64,000 nt of DNA from Stanieria cyanosphaera PCC 7437 (GCF_000317575.1 NC_019748.1:4732501-4796500); one strand, 5' to 3'; shown: positions 1 to 9,332, counted from the stretch's first letter. Notes: generated from the letters alone by a model not told the origin. Numbers and translations are program-made.

Positions 1-786
1 TATTATGGTCAAGAGCTTACTAGTAAATTAGCACTAATAATCACAATGGTTAGTTTAGCAGTTGTCATAATTGCTCAATTGTGGTGCTTTAAGGTTTGGT
101 TTGAGAAAAAATGTCATGCGATCAAGTCGATTTATGTTCCCAAAGAATGGTTAGCGGTTGCTTTTCCTTTGTTACTTAATGATGGCGCACACATGATTTT
201 ATCCCAAACCGATATTCTCATGATTGGTTCAACTCTGGGTTCGTTTCAAGTGGGAATTTATACTGCTGCACTCAAAACGTCTGCTTGGGTAGGCTTTATT
301 CTAGTTGCTGTTAATGCGATCGCAGCACCAATGTTTGCTACTCTATATACTCAGGGAAGACTGAAAGATTTACAAGAACTCGTTGCTAATATAGCTCGTT
401 GGCTATTTTTCCCTGCTTTATTGATAGCGATCGCACTAATAATTAATGCTGATGCAGTGTTGGGTTTATTTGGAGAAGAATTTGTAGCAGGGCGTTGGGA
501 AATGACTGTTTTGATAGCAGGACAACTAGTTAATGTTGGGGCTGGTCCGGTAGGATATATCATGCAAATGACTGGATATCATCGTCAATGCGCGTATGTA
601 GTTTGTTGTAGTGCGTTCTTAAATCTAATTCTAAATAGTATTTTGATTCCTATGATTGGAATTTTGGGTGCTGCGATCGCAACAGCTATCACCATGGCAT
701 TATGGAATATTTGGTTGCATCAGTTAGTCGTGAAAAAGATTGGAGTTCAACCTTCAATTATTTCTGCTTTTAAACTAGGAAGATAA
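1..786 (+). CDS. Polysaccharide (oligosaccharide) flippase, 5'-truncated by the window edge
   Basis: The reading frame is open from base 1, so the ATG at 46 is internal and the gene begins outside the window. The visible 261 residues are the C-terminal half of a multi-spanning membrane protein of the MATE/Wzx (MOP) superfamily. They hold several hydrophobic helices, the conserved stretch FPLLLNDGAHMILSQTDILM, and the typical GILGAAIATAITMALWNIW helix near the end. Members move lipid-linked sugars or whole saccharides across the inner membrane during capsule or exopolysaccharide assembly. A MATE drug exporter is less likely, because the ILSQTDILMIG and QVGIYTAALKTS motifs are those of polysaccharide flippases. 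The substrate cannot be told. Confidence 0.75.
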   Translation, partial: YYGQELTSKLALIITMVSLAVVIIAQLWCFKVWFEKKCHAIKSIYVPKEWLAVAFPLLLNDGAHMILSQTDILMIGSTLGSFQVGIYTAALKTSAWVGFILVAVNAIAAPMFATLYTQGRLKDLQELVANIARWLFFPALLIAIALIINADAVLGLFGEEFVAGRWEMTVLIAGQLVNVGAGPVGYIMQMTGYHRQCAYVVCCSAFLNLILNSILIPMIGILGAAIATAITMALWNIWLHQLVVKKIGVQPSIISAFKLGR

Positions 787-934
787 TATCCATCGTATTA
801 GGCATGATCATTGTACGTTCAAATAAAAATTCGCTGTAGTCAGCTAGGCTGTCTAGTCCTAAAGAATTAAGCGAAATTTCTGCTACTAACCAAATCGTAG
901 TTTTGAATAAAAGCTTTTTCCACTTAACATTCAT
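770..934 (-). CDS. Possible small hypothetical protein (54 aa)
   Basis: This short ORF converges on the flippase and overlaps its 3' end by 17 bases. I chose the ATG at 934 (MNVKWKKLLFKT...); an in-frame ATG at 976 would add 14 residues. It has a basic N-terminus, a short hydrophobic stretch (TIWLVAEISLNSLGL) and an acidic, aromatic segment (DSLADYSEFLFER). This composition looks protein-like, but I cannot assign a family. It could be a small membrane-associated peptide or a gene remnant. Confidence 0.35.
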   Translation of the reverse strand: MNVKWKKLLFKTTIWLVAEISLNSLGLDSLADYSEFLFERTMIMPNTMDIIFLV

Positions 935-1082
935 TAATCTTTGCCTATTTGCTAAACAACCTGTTCGCTTAAGCATTTCTTAATCTTGTTTGTAGTTATG
1001 TAAACAAAATTAACATTGTTGTGTAACAAATCGCAATATTGTTTTTACGGATTCAAGCTCAATTAAATCAATTGCCTAATTG

Positions 1083-1592
1083 CTATAAAACTTCAACGAC
1101 TCCCCGAAACATATTCATACCGCAGGTAAACTCGTATCTGCCAGGTTTTTGGGGTGTAAATTCAATTGATGTAACTTGGTTGAGGGGTAAGGTTTGAGCG
1201 GTCTCAAAGTCAGGAAAACGTACTTCTTCAAGACAACTACTAGCATCTTGGCGGTCAAAGTTTAATCGTACTTTTTGACCCAATCGAACTACAATCTGAC
1301 TGGGTTCGTAACCACCATCGACAGTAACTGTAATCTCTTGAATGTTTCCCTTTGTAGTTGCTCGTGCTGATTTAGGTTTACTTAATAAAAACCACCATAG
1401 TTCTAAACCAATCAATCCCAATCCACTAACCGTAACAATAATCTTATTACTTAATGGCTGTTCAATCCTTTGAAACTGTGCTTTAGGTTGGTTCATTTGG
1501 TGAGGCATTTGGGCGAGTGCATTACCTGAAGCAATTCCTAAGACAATTCCCAAACTTGCTATGCTAAAGGCGATCGCTTTTTTAGTTGCCAT
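1083..1592 (-). CDS. Membrane-anchored cupredoxin-domain protein
   Basis: The start at 1592 (MATKKAIAFS) is supported by a GGAGG seven bases upstream; an earlier in-frame start at 1655 would bypass it. The protein has 169 residues, with an N-terminal hydrophobic signal or anchor, a second hydrophobic segment (IIVTVSGLGLIGLELWWFLL) and a C-terminal cupredoxin beta-barrel. The barrel starts near GGYEPSQIVVRLGQKV and ends YEFTCGMNMFRGVVEV. The Cys of SSCLEE plus the Cys and Met residues of the FTCGMNMF loop are candidate copper ligands. It lies downstream of copA on the same strand, so a periplasmic or membrane copper-handling role is likely. I infer that it binds copper for export or buffering; electron transfer is possible but less likely. 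Confidence 0.75.
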   Translation of the reverse strand: MATKKAIAFSIASLGIVLGIASGNALAQMPHQMNQPKAQFQRIEQPLSNKIIVTVSGLGLIGLELWWFLLSKPKSARATTKGNIQEITVTVDGGYEPSQIVVRLGQKVRLNFDRQDASSCLEEVRFPDFETAQTLPLNQVTSIEFTPQKPGRYEFTCGMNMFRGVVEVL

Positions 1593-1603
1593 TGTTAAAC
1601 CTC

Positions 1604-1681
1604 CTATAATATCGCTCCAGAAATTACTCCAAGCAAAAATCCAAATCCTGCCCATGTACTAAAAAAGATAATTGTTTTCAT
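1604..1681 (-). CDS. Candidate 25-aa single-span membrane peptide in the copper operon
   Basis: A short ORF (MKTIIFFSTW...VISGAIL) lies between copA and the cupredoxin gene. It encodes almost only a hydrophobic helix. Its stop codon overlaps the GGAGG that serves the cupredoxin start, an arrangement typical of translational coupling. Its own ribosome binding site is weak. It could be a genuine small membrane subunit of the copper system, a leader peptide that controls cupredoxin translation, or chance. I do not recognise a family. Confidence 0.4.
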   Translation of the reverse strand: MKTIIFFSTWAGFGFLLGVISGAIL

Positions 1682-1750
1682 ATTGGTAAGCTATTTTAGA
1701 AATTGTTTTCTTTTTCTTTTTTACCTTCTGACTTCTAAAGGGGCTGTGAC

Positions 1751-4081
1751 TCAAACAAATATTTTCGGTTGAAAGTTACGCAAACGCAGGGCATTGGTTA
1801 CCACCGATACCGAACTAAACGCCATTGCTGCACCAGCAATAATCGGACTAAGCAACCAACCGAACAAAGGATAAAGAATTCCTGCTGCAATGGGAATGCC
1901 AGCTATGTTGTAGATAAAAGCAAAGAAAAGATTTTGACGAATGTTACGAATAGTAGCGCGACTTAGTTGAATGGCAGTGATAATTCCCTGTAAATCACCA
2001 GAAATTAGAGTAATATCACTAGCTGCGATCGCGACATCTGTTCCTGTACCAATTGCCATGCCTACATCAGCTTGTGCTAAAGCTGGTGCATCGTTAATCC
2101 CATCACCCACCATTGCTACTATTTTGGCTCGGGCTTTTATTTTTTTACTCTCCCTATCTTCCCCTTTCCCTCGCTCCCCTTCTTCCTGAAGAGAAGCAAT
2201 AACCGATGCCTTTTGTTCGGGGCGTACTTCAGCAAATACGCGCTCAATTCCTACTTCACGGGCAATAACTTCGGCAGTACGGCGATTATCTCCAGTTAAC
2301 ATGACTACTTCTAAACCCATTTTTTGTAAGGCTCGAATCGCTTTAACTGAAGAGGGTTTCACCGCATCAGCAATGCCCATAATGGCTTCAATTTTTTGCT
2401 CTACAGCAATCCAAATAACAGTTTTACCAAGATACTCCAATCGTTCCCAATCTTTTTGTAAGTCACTAGTATCAATTCTCAACTCGTTCATCCAACGATG
2501 CGTACCAATTTGTATCCATCGATCTGAGACATAACCTTGCACACCACTACCCGCGATCGCGACAAAGGAGCGAACTCTCGCTTCAAATTCTTTTGCGTCG
2601 TGTAATTCAACCTTTTGAGATTGAGCATACCTAACTACCGCTTCGGCTAGAGGATGTTCTGAATTTTTTTCTATAGATGCAGCAAGACGTAAGATATTTA
2701 ATTCGTTACCATCTGTAATTCCTCGAACAGTGACAAAATCGGTTACAGTAGGTTTACCTTGGGTAATCGTTCCTGTTTTATCAAGTACGATCGCTCTTAA
2801 CTTGTGCGCCATTTCCAGACTTTCTGCACCTTTGATCAGAATACCGTTTTCCGCTCCTTTTCCCGTTCCCACCATAATTGAAGTGGGAGTCGCCAAACCA
2901 AGCGCACAGGGACAAGCAATAATCAACACACCCACTGTCGTAATCAATGCCATCGTTATATTTCCCATGATGTTGTACCAGAGGATAAAAGTAGCGATCG
3001 CAATGGCAATTACCGCAGGAACAAACCATCCAGTCACGCGATCGGCTAAACTTTGAATTGGTGCTTTTGAGCCTTGTGCTTGCTGAACTAATTTGACAAT
3101 CTGGGCTAGAAAAGTATCTTTACCTACTCTGGTGGCTTTAAACTTAAAACTACCAGTTTTATTAATCGTTGCGCCAATAACTTCATCTCCAGGATGCTTT
3201 TTCACAGAGACACTTTCACCTGTAACCATCGCTTCATCAATGGTGGAAGCACCTTCAACAATTTCGCCATCAACGGGAATTTTTTCCCCTGGGCGTACTA
3301 AGATAATGTCTCCAAGAATCACTTCAGCGCTCGGGATATCTATTTCTTGATGATTACGAATTACCCGTGCTGTTTTGGCTTGTAAACCAATCAATTTACG
3401 AATTGCTTCTGAAGTTTGTCCCTTGGCGCGGTTTTCTAATAATCTTCCTAGTAAAATCAAGGCAATAATTACTGCTGCTGCTTCAAAGTAGACATCAGGT
3501 GTAAGTCCCTGGGTGATAAACCATTGAGGCAAGAAGGTAGGAAATAAAGAATAACAGTAAGCTGTACCCGTACCAATTGCCACCAGCGTATCCATGGTTG
3601 CCGTATGGCGTTTTAAGGCTTTCCAAGCATTGATAAAGAAAGACGAACCGCACCAAAATAGTACTGGTGTAGTTAGTACTAATTGTAGCCAGGAATGGTG
3701 CATCCATGCAGGAATAAAATGAATGGGTAATCCTGTCATCATGGGTAGTGAACCAATCACCAGAATGGCACTGATAATACCGCTCACCCACACCTTACGA
3801 GTTAATTGGCGATTTTCAACTTGTCGTTCTCTTTGTTCTGTATCATCTTCTGGGGCAAGTATTTCATCTTGCATAGGTATAGCTGAATACCCTGCTGCAT
3901 CGACTGCATTCTGAATCGCTGCTATGTCGGTTTGGCTAGGATCGTAAATAACGCTAGCAAGTTCTGCACCAAAATTAACACTACATTCATTTACACCTTG
4001 AACTGAGGCAATTGCGTCTTCAACGTTTTTGGCACAAGAGGCACAACTCATGCCTTGTAGTTTTAAATTAGTATTTTCCAT
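1751..4081 (-). CDS. copA: Copper-translocating P1B-type ATPase
   Basis: This 776-residue P-type ATPase exports Cu(I) with ATP hydrolysis. One N-terminal heavy-metal domain carries C13-x-x-C16. Membrane helices start at about residue 98. The A-domain motif TGES is at 287-290, the transmembrane CPC at 390-392, the phosphorylated Asp434 in DKTGT, SEHP at 474-477, TGDN at 596-599 and GDGIND at 659-664. The start is backed by GGAGG six bases upstream. It is the first gene of a minus-strand operon with the small ORF and the cupredoxin. Cyanobacteria use such pumps for detoxification (CopA/CtaA) or to feed plastocyanin in the thylakoid (PacS); which one this is cannot be decided here. Residues about 635-652 are a charged, low-complexity insert just before the GDG motif, encoded by purine-rich repeat-like DNA. 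Confidence 0.95.
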   Translation of the reverse strand: MENTNLKLQGMSCASCAKNVEDAIASVQGVNECSVNFGAELASVIYDPSQTDIAAIQNAVDAAGYSAIPMQDEILAPEDDTEQRERQVENRQLTRKVWVSGIISAILVIGSLPMMTGLPIHFIPAWMHHSWLQLVLTTPVLFWCGSSFFINAWKALKRHTATMDTLVAIGTGTAYCYSLFPTFLPQWFITQGLTPDVYFEAAAVIIALILLGRLLENRAKGQTSEAIRKLIGLQAKTARVIRNHQEIDIPSAEVILGDIILVRPGEKIPVDGEIVEGASTIDEAMVTGESVSVKKHPGDEVIGATINKTGSFKFKATRVGKDTFLAQIVKLVQQAQGSKAPIQSLADRVTGWFVPAVIAIAIATFILWYNIMGNITMALITTVGVLIIACPCALGLATPTSIMVGTGKGAENGILIKGAESLEMAHKLRAIVLDKTGTITQGKPTVTDFVTVRGITDGNELNILRLAASIEKNSEHPLAEAVVRYAQSQKVELHDAKEFEARVRSFVAIAGSGVQGYVSDRWIQIGTHRWMNELRIDTSDLQKDWERLEYLGKTVIWIAVEQKIEAIMGIADAVKPSSVKAIRALQKMGLEVVMLTGDNRRTAEVIAREVGIERVFAEVRPEQKASVIASLQEEGERGKGEDRESKKIKARAKIVAMVGDGINDAPALAQADVGMAIGTGTDVAIAASDITLISGDLQGIITAIQLSRATIRNIRQNLFFAFIYNIAGIPIAAGILYPLFGWLLSPIIAGAAMAFSSVSVVTNALRLRNFQPKIFV
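2130..2184 (-). repeat. Purine-rich repeat-like insert inside copA
   Basis: On the coding strand this stretch is an imperfect G/A-rich array (GGGGAGCGAGGG, AAAGGGGAAGATAGGGAG). It resembles the heptameric repeats seen in cyanobacterial spacers. It encodes about 18 charged residues (E, R, G, K) between the KASVIASLQ helix and KIVAMVGDG, where other CopA proteins have only a few residues. The frame is kept. Confidence 0.5.
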
Positions 4082-4125
4082 TTCTCACCTCCTAGCTTGA
4101 AATTAAATAGACTGGGAGACTTTTT

Positions 4126-4299
4126 TTAAGTAACGGTATAACCTGCTGCTGTAATTACCTGTGCAATGGCATCAGGTGATTCTCGTGTGTCAATTTCAAC
4201 CAGTTTATTTTTAGGATCGGTTGTTACAATTGCTTCTGGATCGATTGCTTTAATGGCTTTGGTAATTGTTTCTCCGAGTGTAGTAATGAGATAAAATTT
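4126..4299 (-). pseudogene. Decayed CopZ-like heavy-metal-associated domain, 5' end lost
   Basis: Upstream of copA on the same strand, an open frame reads GETITKAIKAIDPEAIV, then EIDTRESPDAIAQVITAAG, then YTVT and stop. This is the second half of a small HMA/CopZ metallochaperone fold. It has no start codon: a stop lies just upstream at 4300-4302. The place where the metal-binding CxxC should stand reads ITTLG instead. It is therefore a remnant rather than a working chaperone, unless translation starts at an unusual codon. It probably once headed the copper operon. Confidence 0.6.
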
Positions 4300-4325
4300 T
4301 TAAGAAATGTTAAAACTATATTTTC

Positions 4326-5315
4326 ATGAATTTGTTTTATTCGTTTTTTGCACTTCTGGTTGTCCTACTGATTTTGGGGATTGTTTTCTATTTCATTACC
4401 GCTCGCCGTTATCAATCGTCTGACTCTGTAGCTAATTCTTACGACGAATGGACTGAAGACGGTATTCTAGAATTTTATTGGGGCGAACACATCCACTTGG
4501 GTCATTATGGTTCACCACCGCAACGAAAAGATTTTATCACTGCAAAACTTGATTTTGTTCATGAAATGGTCAAATGGGGAGGTTTAGATCGATTACCTCG
4601 TGGCACAACTCTTTTAGATGTTGGTTGTGGTATTGGTGGAAGTAGTCGTATTTTAGCCCAGGATTATGGTTTTTCTGTCACAGGTGTAACTATTAGTCCT
4701 CAACAAGTCAAACGCGCCCAGGAGTTAACCCCTGAAGGAGTTGATGCCAACTTTTTCGTAGATGATGCTATGCAACTGTCTTTCCCCGATGCTAGTTTTG
4801 ACGTTGTTTGGTCGGTTGAAGCTGGTCCCCATATGCCAGATAAAGCTGTTTTTGCTCAAGAATTAATGAGAGTATTAAAACCTGGTGGAATTTTGGTTGT
4901 AGCTGACTGGAATCAAAGGGATGAGCGCCAAAAACCTTTAAATTTCTGGGAAAAACCAGTTATGAAACAATTATTAGACCAATGGTCACATCCTGCTTTT
5001 TCTAGTATTGAAGGCTTTTCTGAGCTTCTAGTAGAGACAGGATTAGTTGAAGGAGAAGTAATCACCGCAGATTGGACACAAGCAACATTACCTTCTTGGT
5101 TAGATTCAATTTGGCAAGGTATAGCTAGACCTCAAGGATTAGTGCGTTTTGGTTTATCTGGTTTCATTAAATCTCTACGAGAAGTACCTACCTTATTACT
5201 GATGAGGTTAGCGTTTGGCACCGGTCTTTGTCGATTTGGAATGTTTCGCGCTGTAAGAACTAATTCTTTAGAGCAAACCAGTAAAACTGTTTCCCAACAA
5301 ACTGCTCAAGTTTAA
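4326..5315 (+). CDS. 2-methyl-6-phytyl-1,4-benzoquinol / solanesyl-benzoquinol methyltransferase (MPBQ/MSBQ MT)
   Basis: The protein (329 aa) transfers a methyl group from SAM to the benzoquinol ring in tocopherol and plastoquinone synthesis. It closely matches my memory of Synechocystis Slr0418. An N-terminal membrane anchor (residues about 5-25) is followed by RRYQSSDSVANSYDEWTEDG, then the SAM-binding motif LLDVGCGIGGSSRIL and the VDDAMQLSFPDASFDVVWSVEAGPHM stretch. GGILVVADWNQRDER and FWEKPVMKQLLDQWSHP follow. It stands alone, with its upstream region facing the copper operon. HPPD, which makes its ultimate precursor homogentisate, is encoded 40 kb away at 44 kb. The related gamma-tocopherol methyltransferase is less likely because it lacks this anchor and these motifs. 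Confidence 0.93.
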   Translation: MNLFYSFFALLVVLLILGIVFYFITARRYQSSDSVANSYDEWTEDGILEFYWGEHIHLGHYGSPPQRKDFITAKLDFVHEMVKWGGLDRLPRGTTLLDVGCGIGGSSRILAQDYGFSVTGVTISPQQVKRAQELTPEGVDANFFVDDAMQLSFPDASFDVVWSVEAGPHMPDKAVFAQELMRVLKPGGILVVADWNQRDERQKPLNFWEKPVMKQLLDQWSHPAFSSIEGFSELLVETGLVEGEVITADWTQATLPSWLDSIWQGIARPQGLVRFGLSGFIKSLREVPTLLLMRLAFGTGLCRFGMFRAVRTNSLEQTSKTVSQQTAQV

Positions 5316-5663
5316 ATATCATACTTTTAGCTCTTGAACAGCGATCGCTATTGAGCCAACCTGAGATAAGTAAAAATCTAGTAACGCATACTATTTGCGA
5401 TCGCTATGCTGGAGAGTTTAATCTCCCGTAAATAGTATTTTAATGGAGGAAGCGATAGAAACTCCATAACGTTCTAGAATACGTAGTTGACTGTCTACAC
5501 ATTTGACATCGCTCTCCTTCAATGTGTAGTAAGGGAACACAGCGATAAAACTTCCCTACAGTAATCATCTATATTAATAGAGTAACAACAATTTCCTGGT
5601 TTAAATCTTAAGTAAGCATAAAAATACTAAGAAATAGACATTAAATTATTAAAGTTCTTTCTC
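5316..5663. other. Intergenic region with small inverted repeats
   Basis: No gene is visible. The stretch holds two HIP1-type sites, a short hairpin at 5411-5426 (GGAGA/TCTCC), a 9-bp inverted repeat at 5495-5529 and an adjacent GTAAGGGAA/TTCCCTAC inverted repeat at 5529-5559. The methyltransferase and the minus-strand gene at 5664 converge here, so some of these may act as terminators. None has a clear T-run. Confidence 0.6.
5495..5529. repeat. Perfect 9-bp inverted repeat with 17-nt loop
   Basis: The arms CTACACATT (5495-5503) and AATGTGTAG (5521-5529) are exact reverse complements. The last G is shared with the next inverted repeat (5529-5559). It lies between convergent genes. Confidence 0.6.
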
Positions 5664-6101
5664 TCAATTAGAAGTATTATTACGATTACCTTCCCAATCT
5701 GGACAATTTTCATCATCCCAACCATAAGGATGCATGGCGCAAACTAATAAATTCTCTCCGTAGACTACACCATGATAATTACAACAACCAATACAAGCAG
5801 GATGATGTTTGGCGGTAGGTAATTCTTGACGCATGAAAATAAATTCTGAATCATTCGTCAGAGCTTCTAAATCTTCAAACAGAATTTCTTCTACTTCACT
5901 ACCAGCCTCAATAATCAACTCAAAAAAATCTTGTACGTATTGATCTATTTCGATAATAATAGTTTCTTGTACTTGTTCAACAACAGTTTCTATTTTTTCA
6001 CCAACTTCATCTGTAAAACTTTCTACTGCTTTACCAACTTCTTCAAAAAACTGTTCAACTTCTTCTGCTGCCGTTGCTAAAATCTTCCACCAGTCTGTCA
6101 T
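5664..6101 (-). CDS. Conserved-type hypothetical protein with C-terminal Cys/His-rich motif
   Basis: The protein has 145 residues. The first 90 are acidic and amphipathic (EEVEQFFEEVGKAVESF and similar), probably helical and possibly coiled-coil. The last 50 carry HPACIGCCNYHG, LVCAMHPYGW and ENCPDWEG. These give five Cys and several His, a likely metal-binding or disulfide module. It is 38 bases downstream of the phasin-like gene on the same strand, so the two probably form one unit. I do not know its function. Confidence 0.7.
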   Translation of the reverse strand: MTDWWKILATAAEEVEQFFEEVGKAVESFTDEVGEKIETVVEQVQETIIIEIDQYVQDFFELIIEAGSEVEEILFEDLEALTNDSEFIFMRQELPTAKHHPACIGCCNYHGVVYGENLLVCAMHPYGWDDENCPDWEGNRNNTSN

Positions 6102-6138
6102 TTTTCTTGATTAACCAGATTATTTTAATTAATCGACT

Positions 6139-6513
6139 TTATTCTTGTTTTAAACGACGTAATTCTGCTTGCAAAGATTCAACTTGCTCGCGTAAATTAT
6201 CAATTTTAGGTTGTGAATTTGCTTGATTATTTTCCTCTTCGTCAGAAAGAATTTCAATTTGACGAGGTTGCTTAGGTTTTGTATCTTCTTGAGCAGGATT
6301 AACACTGTCTTGTTGAGCTTGTCTAACCAAATCATCAACAAATTTACGCGCTTCTTCTGTGTTAAGCTCTCCTCTAGCAATCATTTCATCAGCTAATTTT
6401 TGAGCTTGACTTCTAAGTTCATTAATAGTGGCACCAGCTTTTTCTTGGGCATAAGAAGCAACTCCTACTCCCAAATAAAATGCTTTTTTTACCAAATCGT
6501 CAAAACCAGGCAT
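6139..6513 (-). CDS. Small helical protein resembling phasin / PHA-granule-associated family
   Basis: The ATG at 6513 (MPGFDDLVKKAFYLGVG) is preferred over the one at 6519, because the AAGGAA upstream is correctly spaced only for 6513. The product has about 124 residues. A hydrophobic, glycine-containing N-terminus is followed by a helical KADE-rich segment (QKLADEMIARGELNTEEARKF). A linker rich in charged residues comes next, and a C-terminal leucine-rich coiled coil (NLREQVESLQAELRRLKQE) closes the protein. This layout is that of the phasin-like family common in cyanobacteria, some members of which coat granules. Oligomerisation through the C-terminal coil is likely; the partner is unknown. 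Confidence 0.7.
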   Translation of the reverse strand: MPGFDDLVKKAFYLGVGVASYAQEKAGATINELRSQAQKLADEMIARGELNTEEARKFVDDLVRQAQQDSVNPAQEDTKPKQPRQIEILSDEEENNQANSQPKIDNLREQVESLQAELRRLKQE

Positions 6514-6688
6514 AATCATTTCCTTTTTGGTAACTCGAATTACTCCTATTTACAGGATAGAGGGCAAAGGGAAAAACTGGCTATCTATTTCTAGTTTTAT
6601 AGGAAAATATGATCTACAAAAAAATCCAGCTACAAATTTAAATCAGTTAGCTGGAATGATTTTAAGTTTTCTTGATACTCTGATTTTA

Positions 6689-8305
6689 TTACTTTGGTAA
6701 TTGAGGTGCAATCAAAGCAGGAGATTGCCAGGTATTTAAAAGACTAGCATTAAGCAATGGTTCTTGTTGTTGTACGATTACAGGTAAAGCAGATCTGACT
6801 TTGGATGCTACTTCTACAGTTTTCAAATCATAAGTACTAGTAACTAGCTTAGGATACAAACCGATCGCAATAATCGGAATTAACAAACAAGCAGTAATAA
6901 AGATTTCTCTTGGTTGAACATCTGCTTGATAATTGTCAATTTTGAGTTGAGGGTTACTTTCTCCATAAAAAACTTGACGCAACATTGAGAGGAGATAAAT
7001 TGGAGTTAAAATCAAACCTACGGCAGTTAAGAATGTTACTCCTACTTTGAAAGCAGAGCTATAAACATCGCTAGTTGCCACACCGAGGAAGATTGATAAT
7101 TCGCCTACAAAACCACTCATCCCTGGTAAAGCTAAAGAAGCCATTGCACCTGCGGTAAATAAAGCGAAAGTTTTTGGCATTTTCTGCGCCATTCCTCCCA
7201 TTTCATCCATCATTAGGGTATGGGTACGTTCGTAAGTTGTACCAGAGAGGAAGAAAAGAGCAGCAGCAATTAAGCCGTGAGATACCATTTGTAATACTGC
7301 CCCATTTAAACCGAGATCAGTAAAAGAGGCAATCCCAATTAATACAAAACCCATGTGAGAAATAGAAGAAGATGCTAATCTGCGTTTCAGATTAGTTTGT
7401 CCAAAGGCTGTAAACGCACCGTAGACAATATTAATTACACCTAAGATAACTAATAGGGGAGCAAATTTAATATGGGCGTGGGGTAAAGTTTCAACATTGA
7501 AACGAATCAAGCCATAACCACCCATCTTTAGCAATACTCCTGCTAAAATCATCGAAATTGGGGCAGAAGCTTCACTATGGGCATCGGGTAACCAGGTGTG
7601 GAGTGGAAAAATCGGTAATTTGACACCAAAAGCGATTAAAAATCCCACATAAGCCAGCAATTCTAAGGCTAAAGGATAGTCTTTTAAACCTAGTTGAGTA
7701 ATATCAAAAGTTACGTTATCTCCATAAAATGCCATTGCTAAACCAGCAACTAAAATGAAGATGGAAGCTAAGGCAGTATAGAGAATAAATTTTGTTGCTG
7801 CGTATTGACGTTTTTTTCCGCCCCAAATTGAAATTAGTAAATAAACGGGAACTAACTCAATTTCCCACATTATGAAGAATAATAAGAAGTCTTGCGCTGC
7901 AAATACTCCAAGTTGCGCACTAAATAACACTAATACTAAAAAATAATATAGTTTTGGCTTATGACTCACTTTCCAAGAAGCCAAAATCGCCAAAATGGTA
8001 ATTAAGCCCGATAAAATAATTAACGGCATCGATAAACCATCGACACCGACTGACCAATTTAATCCTAATTGAGGAATCCAAGAATAGGTTTCTGTAAGTT
8101 GAAATTTAGTAGTTTCAAGACTATAGTTATCCCAGAAGGCATAGACCATTAATGCTAGATCTATTAAGCCGACGCTCAAAGCATACCATCTTACGGTTTT
8201 CCCTTCTTTGTCAGGAATCAGGGGAATTACAAGCGAGGCGATTAAGGGAAAAATAATTGTGGCTGTTAACCACGGAATTTGAATAATTTCCATAATGTTA
8301 AGCAC
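6689..8305 (-). CDS. ndhD: NAD(P)H-quinone oxidoreductase subunit 4 (NdhD, D1/D2-like)
   Basis: This is an antiporter-like proton-pumping membrane subunit of cyanobacterial NDH-1, up to 538 residues with about 14 membrane helices. Conserved features include [17 protein letters not shown], the [18 protein letters not shown] glutamate region, [21 protein letters not shown] and the [18 protein letters not shown] loop. The frame begins with GTG at 8305; ATG at 8293 (MEIIQIPWL) is an alternative, and neither has a strong ribosome binding site. No ndhF or cup genes adjoin it, so it is more likely a D1/D2 respiratory or cyclic-flow type than the CO2-uptake D3/D4 type. That last point is inferred from context. 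Confidence 0.92.
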   Translation of the reverse strand: MLNIMEIIQIPWLTATIIFPLIASLVIPLIPDKEGKTVRWYALSVGLIDLALMVYAFWDNYSLETTKFQLTETYSWIPQLGLNWSVGVDGLSMPLIILSGLITILAILASWKVSHKPKLYYFLVLVLFSAQLGVFAAQDFLLFFIMWEIELVPVYLLISIWGGKKRQYAATKFILYTALASIFILVAGLAMAFYGDNVTFDITQLGLKDYPLALELLAYVGFLIAFGVKLPIFPLHTWLPDAHSEASAPISMILAGVLLKMGGYGLIRFNVETLPHAHIKFAPLLVILGVINIVYGAFTAFGQTNLKRRLASSSISHMGFVLIGIASFTDLGLNGAVLQMVSHGLIAAALFFLSGTTYERTHTLMMDEMGGMAQKMPKTFALFTAGAMASLALPGMSGFVGELSIFLGVATSDVYSSAFKVGVTFLTAVGLILTPIYLLSMLRQVFYGESNPQLKIDNYQADVQPREIFITACLLIPIIAIGLYPKLVTSTYDLKTVEVASKVRSALPVIVQQQEPLLNASLLNTWQSPALIAPQLPK

Positions 8306-8909
8306 ATATACTTAATGCTATTTCTTGATATTATATTAAGTTTTGTAAATAAATGACAAGTTAAAAATACAAAAATGGAGATTTTTATCGCTTAAACTTT
8401 GACTGAAACAACTAGAACTTATACCAGTTGAGCGCTGGGAAGCTTGGTCTTCAATTGCAGTGTTAGAAGTTGTTACAATATCATTTAGTAGTAAATTAGG
8501 TTTTGCTTCGTTATATATTTCTGCCATTGATAGCTTTTTTCTCGGTCGCCTTCGGCGCAGCGAAGCTGGCCGCGAACGAAGGGAGTGAACCCCTCGCTCG
8601 TTGCGACTGCGAACACGCTTCCCGAAGGGTGGCATAGCCTAGTGCGTCGAAGACTAGCAGACCCCTTTTACTGAACTACGATTATGAATTAACGTCTAAA
8701 GTAATGCATCGTCCACATTTTTGTGTGAAAATTATCTGACTGAAAAGCTTCGATTAATTAAATATGCGTTATTTTGTTTGTTCAAAAAAACAATATACAC
8801 TTTGTTTTATTTTAAAAAATATTAAACCTGAAAGATTTTATAAGTTGAATTTTAGATAGAACTTGAATTTAGTTAAAATTTAAAAATATAATGCAATGAG
8901 AGTTAAAAA
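8306..8909. other. Long intergenic region with palindrome cluster and weak ORF
   Basis: No well-supported gene lies here. A minus-strand frame (8336-8527, MAEIYNEAKPNLLL...) gives a 63-residue Ser/Cys/Thr-rich peptide; extending it upstream runs into the GC-rich repeat at 8541-8633, so its reality is doubtful. The rest, up to the DUF29 gene, is AT-rich and probably contains that gene's promoter. Confidence 0.5.
8541..8633. repeat. GC-rich cluster of short palindromes
   Basis: This block contrasts sharply with its AT-rich surroundings. It is built from small hairpins with TTC or GAA loops: CGCC-TTC-GGCG, CAGC-GAA-GCTG, an interrupted CGAACGAAGGG/CCCTCGCTCG pair and CCC-GAA-GGG. Such palindromic units are typical of mobile small repeats in cyanobacterial genomes. 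The GCGAAGC-type core recurs inside hmgA and kbl in this window. Confidence 0.65.
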
Positions 8910-9332
8910 ATGGAAGAATTAATAGAACTTAGAAAAAGTATAACTTCTGGAAATTATCAAAAAGCATTAGAAATTGTTGACGAACTCGAAACAATGTCTA
9001 AAGAAGATAAAGTAGAAAGGATTTATAGCTATGCGATTATTTTATTGTTACATTTAATCAAAAAAGAGGCAGAAAAAAGAACTACTAAATCTTGGGAAGT
9101 CTCAATTAAGAATTCAGTAGAAAGAATTAATAGAATTAATAAACGACGTAAAAGTGGTGGTTATTATACCAACCAAGAAGAGTTGCAAGAAATTATTGAT
9201 GATGCTGTTCTTCCTGCTTTAAGAAACGCATCTTTAGAAGCATTTGAAGGAACACGTAGCGAACAAGAAATATTACAAATAATCGATCTAGATTTAATTA
9301 AAAATAAGGCTTTAGAAATGTTAGATTACTAA
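8910..9332 (+). CDS. DUF29-like protein
   Basis: A 140-residue, all-helical, highly charged protein (MEELIELRKSITSGNYQKAL, SYAIILLLHLIKKEAEKR). The layout matches the DUF29 family, which is greatly expanded in cyanobacteria: an N-terminal LRxSIxxG-like helix, a central HLIKKEAE helix, and a C-terminal IDDAVLPALRNAS helix. The biochemical role of the family is unknown. The gene's stop overlaps the end of the convergent SGNH hydrolase gene by 4 bases. Confidence 0.65.
   Translation: MEELIELRKSITSGNYQKALEIVDELETMSKEDKVERIYSYAIILLLHLIKKEAEKRTTKSWEVSIKNSVERINRINKRRKSGGYYTNQEELQEIIDDAVLPALRNASLEAFEGTRSEQEILQIIDLDLIKNKALEMLDY

Noticed and set aside
8336-8527. A Ser/Cys/Thr-rich 63-aa ORF that could be read as a modified-peptide (RiPP) precursor
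   Set aside because: No modification enzyme, protease or exporter gene is nearby, no leader motif is recognisable, and no ribosome binding site is seen.
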